NCBI GenBank assembly: GCA_002402375.1
Contig: DHFT01000024.1
Location: 1 to 37,650 of the forward strand
From: Elusimicrobia bacterium UBA4817
GTDB lineage: Bacteria > Elusimicrobiota > UBA8919
Direction: 5' to 3'
DNA length: 37,650 nt
Position numbers and translations under genes: made by a program. The notes beneath the pieces were generated by a model, which did no database searches, was not told the DNA's origin, and saw nothing but the letters and a program-made list of their open reading frames with translations. Below are positions 35,042 to 37,650 of the stretch, piece by piece. Within the stretch, counting starts at the first letter, position 1. The number at the start of each line of letters is the position of its first letter.

Positions 35042-35953
35042 TTATTTCAATATCGCTTCCGTCAAATATCTTTTCGGATTTTGCGCGAGGCCGTTTTTCC
35101 AAACTTCATAATGCAGATGTGGGGCGGTCGCACAACCCGTGGAACCAATAAGTCCGATGGTCTGTCCTCTTTTAACTTTTTGACCCCGTTTTACAAGAAT
35201 TTTCGAGCAATGCCCGTATCTCGTCATAAAACCCCACTGGTGCTCAAGTACTATCAGTTTTCCGTAACCGGGCTGCCATGCGGCAAGAAGCACTTCGCCG
35301 GCGGCGGGCGATTTTATCGGTGTGCCTCTTTCAGCCGCAATGTCAATTGCGAGATGTATCTCTTTGTATTTTTTTATCGGATGAATTCTCGGACCAAATC
35401 CGCAGGTAATTCTTCCGTGCACAGGCCAGATACAAGGCGTTGCATTCCACCTGACTTTTTCATTTTTGATAAAATTACTGGATTCCTCAAAACTTTTTTT
35501 GAGGTCCTGCGTTTCCGATGTGAGTGCGGATAAGTGCTGATTGAACTCCTGCGGCGTAATTGAAAGTTTTTTTTCGGCTAAATATTTTGTGATTCTTTCA
35601 AGTTCGCCGGCGGTGGGACCACCCGACTGAATAATTGCTTTTTTGCTTTTAAGTCCGAGCATTTTTCTTAGTTCCCTGTCCATTTCTCTCAAATTATCAG
35701 CCATCTGCCTTGTCTGGAGCATCTCTTTTGCGAAATATTCCGATTCTTTTGCGAGGATCCTGTTTTCCGTTTTCATCGCCCAATAATCAACCTGTTTATG
35801 AATAATAAGTCCCGCCCAAGCAAAAACTCCGACAAAAATAAAAAATATTACGAGCAAAAATTCTTTTGAAACAATAAGCGTAATCGGTTTTGCGGTTGAG
35901 TGCGGCACAATCATCATCGTCAGCATTTTGTGTTTTGTTTTTTTCATTTTCAT
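35042..35953 (-). CDS. Membrane-anchored M23 (LytM-type) metallopeptidase
   Basis: A 303-residue protein with a cytoplasmic start, one membrane helix (about 32-51), a helical coiled-coil-like region (about 55-170) and a C-terminal M23 domain of about 120 residues. Zinc-binding and catalytic residues are visible in GFGPRIHPIKKYKEIHLAIDIA and in APHLHYEVW. The family cleaves peptidoglycan peptide bridges. The M23-bactofilin pairing is known from cell-shape modules in other bacteria. The start was set at 35953 because GGAGGA lies 5 bases upstream and a consensus promoter precedes it; a longer frame up to 36148 has no homologous N-terminus and overlaps valS. Confidence 0.9.
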   Translation of the reverse strand: MKMKKTKHKMLTMMIVPHSTAKPITLIVSKEFLLVIFFIFVGVFAWAGLIIHKQVDYWAMKTENRILAKESEYFAKEMLQTRQMADNLREMDRELRKMLGLKSKKAIIQSGGPTAGELERITKYLAEKKLSITPQEFNQHLSALTSETQDLKKSFEESSNFIKNEKVRWNATPCIWPVHGRITCGFGPRIHPIKKYKEIHLAIDIAAERGTPIKSPAAGEVLLAAWQPGYGKLIVLEHQWGFMTRYGHCSKILVKRGQKVKRGQTIGLIGSTGCATAPHLHYEVWKNGLAQNPKRYLTEAILK

Positions 35954-35992
35954 AGAGTCCTCCGGTACAAAGATAATCAGTACTCCACCATA

Positions 35993-36021
35993 AGTATAAA
36001 GAATTTTTCCCGTTTTGTCAA
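35993..36021 (-). promoter_or_regulatory. Consensus sigma70-like promoter for the M23-bactofilin pair
   Basis: Read on the - strand: TTGACA (36021-36016), 17-bp spacer, TATACT (35998-35993). The transcript would begin near 35986, about 33 bases before the peptidase ATG, and includes its GGAGGA. Confidence 0.78.
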
Positions 36022-36029
36022 GAATTATA

Positions 36030-36058
36030 TTGATTTTTGCCCGATAAAATAATATACT
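36030..36058 (+). promoter_or_regulatory. Sigma70-like promoter for valS
   Basis: TTGATT (36030-36035), 17-bp spacer, TATACT (36053-36058). The -10 ends only 9 bases before the valS ATG, so the message would start at or 1-3 bases before the first codon. No Shine-Dalgarno is visible. Confidence 0.55.
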
Positions 36059-36067
36059 GTAAAAGTT

Positions 36068-37650
36068 ATGGAAATTCCGAAGATTTACGAACCGAAAAAT
36101 GTTGAAGCAAAATGGCTGAAAGAGTGGGAGAATAAAAAACTTTTCCATTCCGAGCCGGACACATCAAAAAAACCATTCTCTATCGTAATTCCTCCGCCGA
36201 ATGTCACCGGCTCGCTTCACATAGGACACGCCTTAAATAATCTATTGCAGGACATAATTATTCGTTTTAAAAGAATGAACGGATTTAACGCATGCTGGAT
36301 TCCCGGAACCGACCACGGCGGAATCGCCACGCAAAATGTAATGGAAAAGGAACTCAAAAAACAGCATAAAAAACGGGATGATTTCAGCCGGGAAGAATTT
36401 GTCAAAATGATGGAGGGCTGGGCGGAAAAAACCGGCGAAACAATCATATCGCAACTTCACAAATTAGGATGCTCATGCGACTGGGACAGGTTATGTTTTA
36501 CAATGGACGAAAAACGAAAAAAAGCGGTGAATTATGCTTTCATCAAACTTTACGAAAAAGGACTGATTTACAGAGATACGCGGTTCGTTGATTGGTGTCC
36601 GCGATGCGAAACCGCTCTCAATGAAAGCGAATACGAGCAGGAAGATGAAAAAGGAAAACTTTGGTATGTTAAGTATCCGATAGAATCCGGAAGTCGGAAG
36701 TCGGAAGTCGGAAGTCGTGAACCACTTACCACTTACCACTTACCACTTACTGACTTTATTACGGTCGCTACCACCCGGCCGGAAACTATGCTCGGCGACA
36801 CCGCAGTTGCCGTAAATCCGAATGATGAAAGATATAAAAAATTCGTCGGCAAAAATGCGGTGCTGCCGCTTGTCAACCGGATAATTCCTATAATTACCGA
36901 CGAAGCGGTTGATATAAAATTCGGAACGGGCGCCGTAAAAATAACTCCGGCGCACGACCTCAACGACGACACTATGGCAAAAAAACATAACCTTGTCTAT
37001 ATTGATGTTATAGATAAAAAAGCAAAAATTACACCGAACATAATTCTTGACTTAAAAAAACAGACCATAAAAAACAACGAGGTCTCCGACTTAATCGGCA
37101 AAGACAGGGACGAAGCAAGAAAAATTTTGATAGAGCGATTAAAAGAAAAACAATTTTTAGAAAAAGAGGAAAACTATACCGGACCAAAAAAAAGATGTTA
37201 CAGATGCGATACGCTCGTTGAGTCATTTAATTCAAAACAATGGTTTCTGAAAATGTCCGATATGGCAAAGCGGGCTATTGAAGTTGCCCAAAAAGGAGAA
37301 ACAAAATTTTTCCCGGATAAGTGGCTGAAACCTTATATTCTTTGGCTTGAAAATTTGAAGGACTGGTGTATTTCCCGTCAGATATGGTGGGGGCACCGGA
37401 TTCCGCTTTGGTATTGTAAAAACAGTTCACGAGTTCATGAATTCACGAGTAACACATCAACGCATCAACTCACTTCTTGTCCGCCGATACCATCTATAGA
37501 AAAACCGGAAAAATGTCCGCAGTGCGGCAACACCGAATTTATCCAGGATCCTGACGTGCTTGACACTTGGTTCTCGTCGGCACTATGGCCATTGTCCGTT
37601 TTCGGCTGGCCAGAAAATCAGTCCGAAGTCCAAAGTCCAAAGTCCAAAGT
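36068..37650 (+). CDS. valS: Valyl-tRNA synthetase, 5' part, with three in-frame repeat insertions
   Basis: The open frame runs from the ATG to the window edge (527 codons seen; the family has about 880-950). It begins MEIPKIYEPKNVEAKWLKEW and has the class I HIGH motif in TGSLHIGHALNNL, GTDHGGIATQNVMEKEL, the editing-domain VATTRPETMLGDTAVAVNP, CISRQIWWGHRIPLWY and DPDVLDTWFSSALWPLSVFGW. The KMSKS loop would be downstream. The enzyme attaches valine to its tRNA. Repeat arrays interrupt it at 36689-36751 (63 nt), 37425-37472 (48 nt) and from 37621 onward. Each is at a place where other ValRS proteins have a surface loop or a domain junction, and each keeps the frame. Confidence 0.93.
   Translation, partial: MEIPKIYEPKNVEAKWLKEWENKKLFHSEPDTSKKPFSIVIPPPNVTGSLHIGHALNNLLQDIIIRFKRMNGFNACWIPGTDHGGIATQNVMEKELKKQHKKRDDFSREEFVKMMEGWAEKTGETIISQLHKLGCSCDWDRLCFTMDEKRKKAVNYAFIKLYEKGLIYRDTRFVDWCPRCETALNESEYEQEDEKGKLWYVKYPIESGSRKSEVGSREPLTTYHLPLTDFITVATTRPETMLGDTAVAVNPNDERYKKFVGKNAVLPLVNRIIPIITDEAVDIKFGTGAVKITPAHDLNDDTMAKKHNLVYIDVIDKKAKITPNIILDLKKQTIKNNEVSDLIGKDRDEARKILIERLKEKQFLEKEENYTGPKKRCYRCDTLVESFNSKQWFLKMSDMAKRAIEVAQKGETKFFPDKWLKPYILWLENLKDWCISRQIWWGHRIPLWYCKNSSRVHEFTSNTSTHQLTSCPPIPSIEKPEKCPQCGNTEFIQDPDVLDTWFSSALWPLSVFGWPENQSEVQSPKSK
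36689..36751. repeat. Nine-heptad two-armed repeat inside valS
   Basis: Four GGAAGTC units, one linker heptad (GTGAACC) and four ACTTACC-type units, exactly 63 nt (21 codons). The AAGT-rich left arm and ACTT-rich right arm are partly complementary. It encodes GSRKSEVGSREPLTTYHLPLT just before DFITVATTRPETM of the editing domain. Confidence 0.9.
37425..37472. repeat. Six-octad repeat inside valS
   Basis: Units GTTCACGA, GTTCATGA, ATTCACGA, GTAACACA, TCAACGCA, TCAACTCA: exactly 48 nt (16 codons). The first three and the reverse complement of the last three look alike, so this is a two-armed element with period 8. It encodes SRVHEFTSNTSTHQLT. Confidence 0.78.
37621..37650 (+). repeat. Heptad repeat in valS, continuing past the window
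   Basis: GTCCGAA, GTCCAAA, GTCCAAA, GTCCAAA, then GT at the edge. It comes right after the conserved VFGWPE segment. The full size cannot be seen. Confidence 0.8.

Noticed and set aside
35954..36148. Longer N-terminus for the M23 peptidase
   Set aside because: The extension would overlap the valS start, has no ribosome-binding site, and a consensus promoter and GGAGGA favour 35953.
12511..37650. Heptad arrays read as CRISPR
   Set aside because: The units are 7-10 bp, contiguous and without unique spacers, and no cas genes are present.

Overview
The window is about 37.6 kb of AT-rich bacterial DNA. The genes suggest a Gram-negative-like, probably anaerobic or facultative bacterium from a little-studied lineage: long runs of membrane glycosyltransferases, a bactofilin with an M23 peptidase, an electron-transfer flavoprotein carrying a ferredoxin domain, and a type II fatty-acid cluster. 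Nothing in the sequence fixes the phylum. An Omnitrophota- or Elusimicrobiota-like affiliation is only a guess.

Layout. (1) 33-1168: a complete IS630-family insertion sequence with about 31-bp terminal inverted repeats and a promoter inside its left end. (2) 1219-21903: a surface-glycan locus, all on the + strand, with most genes overlapping or nearly abutting. It holds two methyltransferases, an asparagine synthase-like amidotransferase, a Gfo/Idh/MocA dehydrogenase with a left-handed beta-helix acetyltransferase, two GT2 and two GT4 glycosyltransferases, four GT39-like polytopic membrane proteins, a NodU/CmcH carbamoyltransferase, a TPR protein, a WecA/MraY-like sugar-phosphate transferase and a UDP-galactopyranose-mutase-like flavoprotein. 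Together they could start a lipid-linked glycan, extend it and decorate it. (3) 21911-24784: central metabolism (isocitrate dehydrogenase family, ndk, ackA). (4) 24839-31316: rpmF-plsX-fabH-fabD-fabG-acpP-fabF-rnc, the classical fatty-acid order, with a strong sigma70-like promoter before rpmF. (5) 31332-34654: acyl-CoA dehydrogenase, etfB, and etfA with an N-terminal 2x[4Fe-4S] domain. (6) 34655-35953 on the - strand: M23 peptidase and bactofilin, divergent from valS (36068 to the window edge, incomplete).

The most unusual content is not a gene but a population of short tandem-repeat elements with unit lengths of 7, 8, 9 or 10 bp. Many are arranged as two complementary arms that could fold into a hairpin. 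Six lie between genes (14490-14612, 23430-23552, 27119-27209, 28921-28972, 29231-29301, 30571-30650). Up to seven lie inside open reading frames without breaking them: two in a GT4 gene, one in the flavoprotein, one in fabD and three in valS. Several coding arrays are exactly five heptads (35 nt), and two in valS are 63 nt and 48 nt, both multiples of three. The intergenic element at 14490-14612 is flanked by a 15-bp direct repeat. Removing the element and one repeat copy restores an ATGA stop/start overlap like those elsewhere in the operon, which is good evidence that it is an insertion. A second, unrelated MITE-like palindrome occurs at 18278-18430 and 33304-33418, with a 15-bp fragment at 19465.
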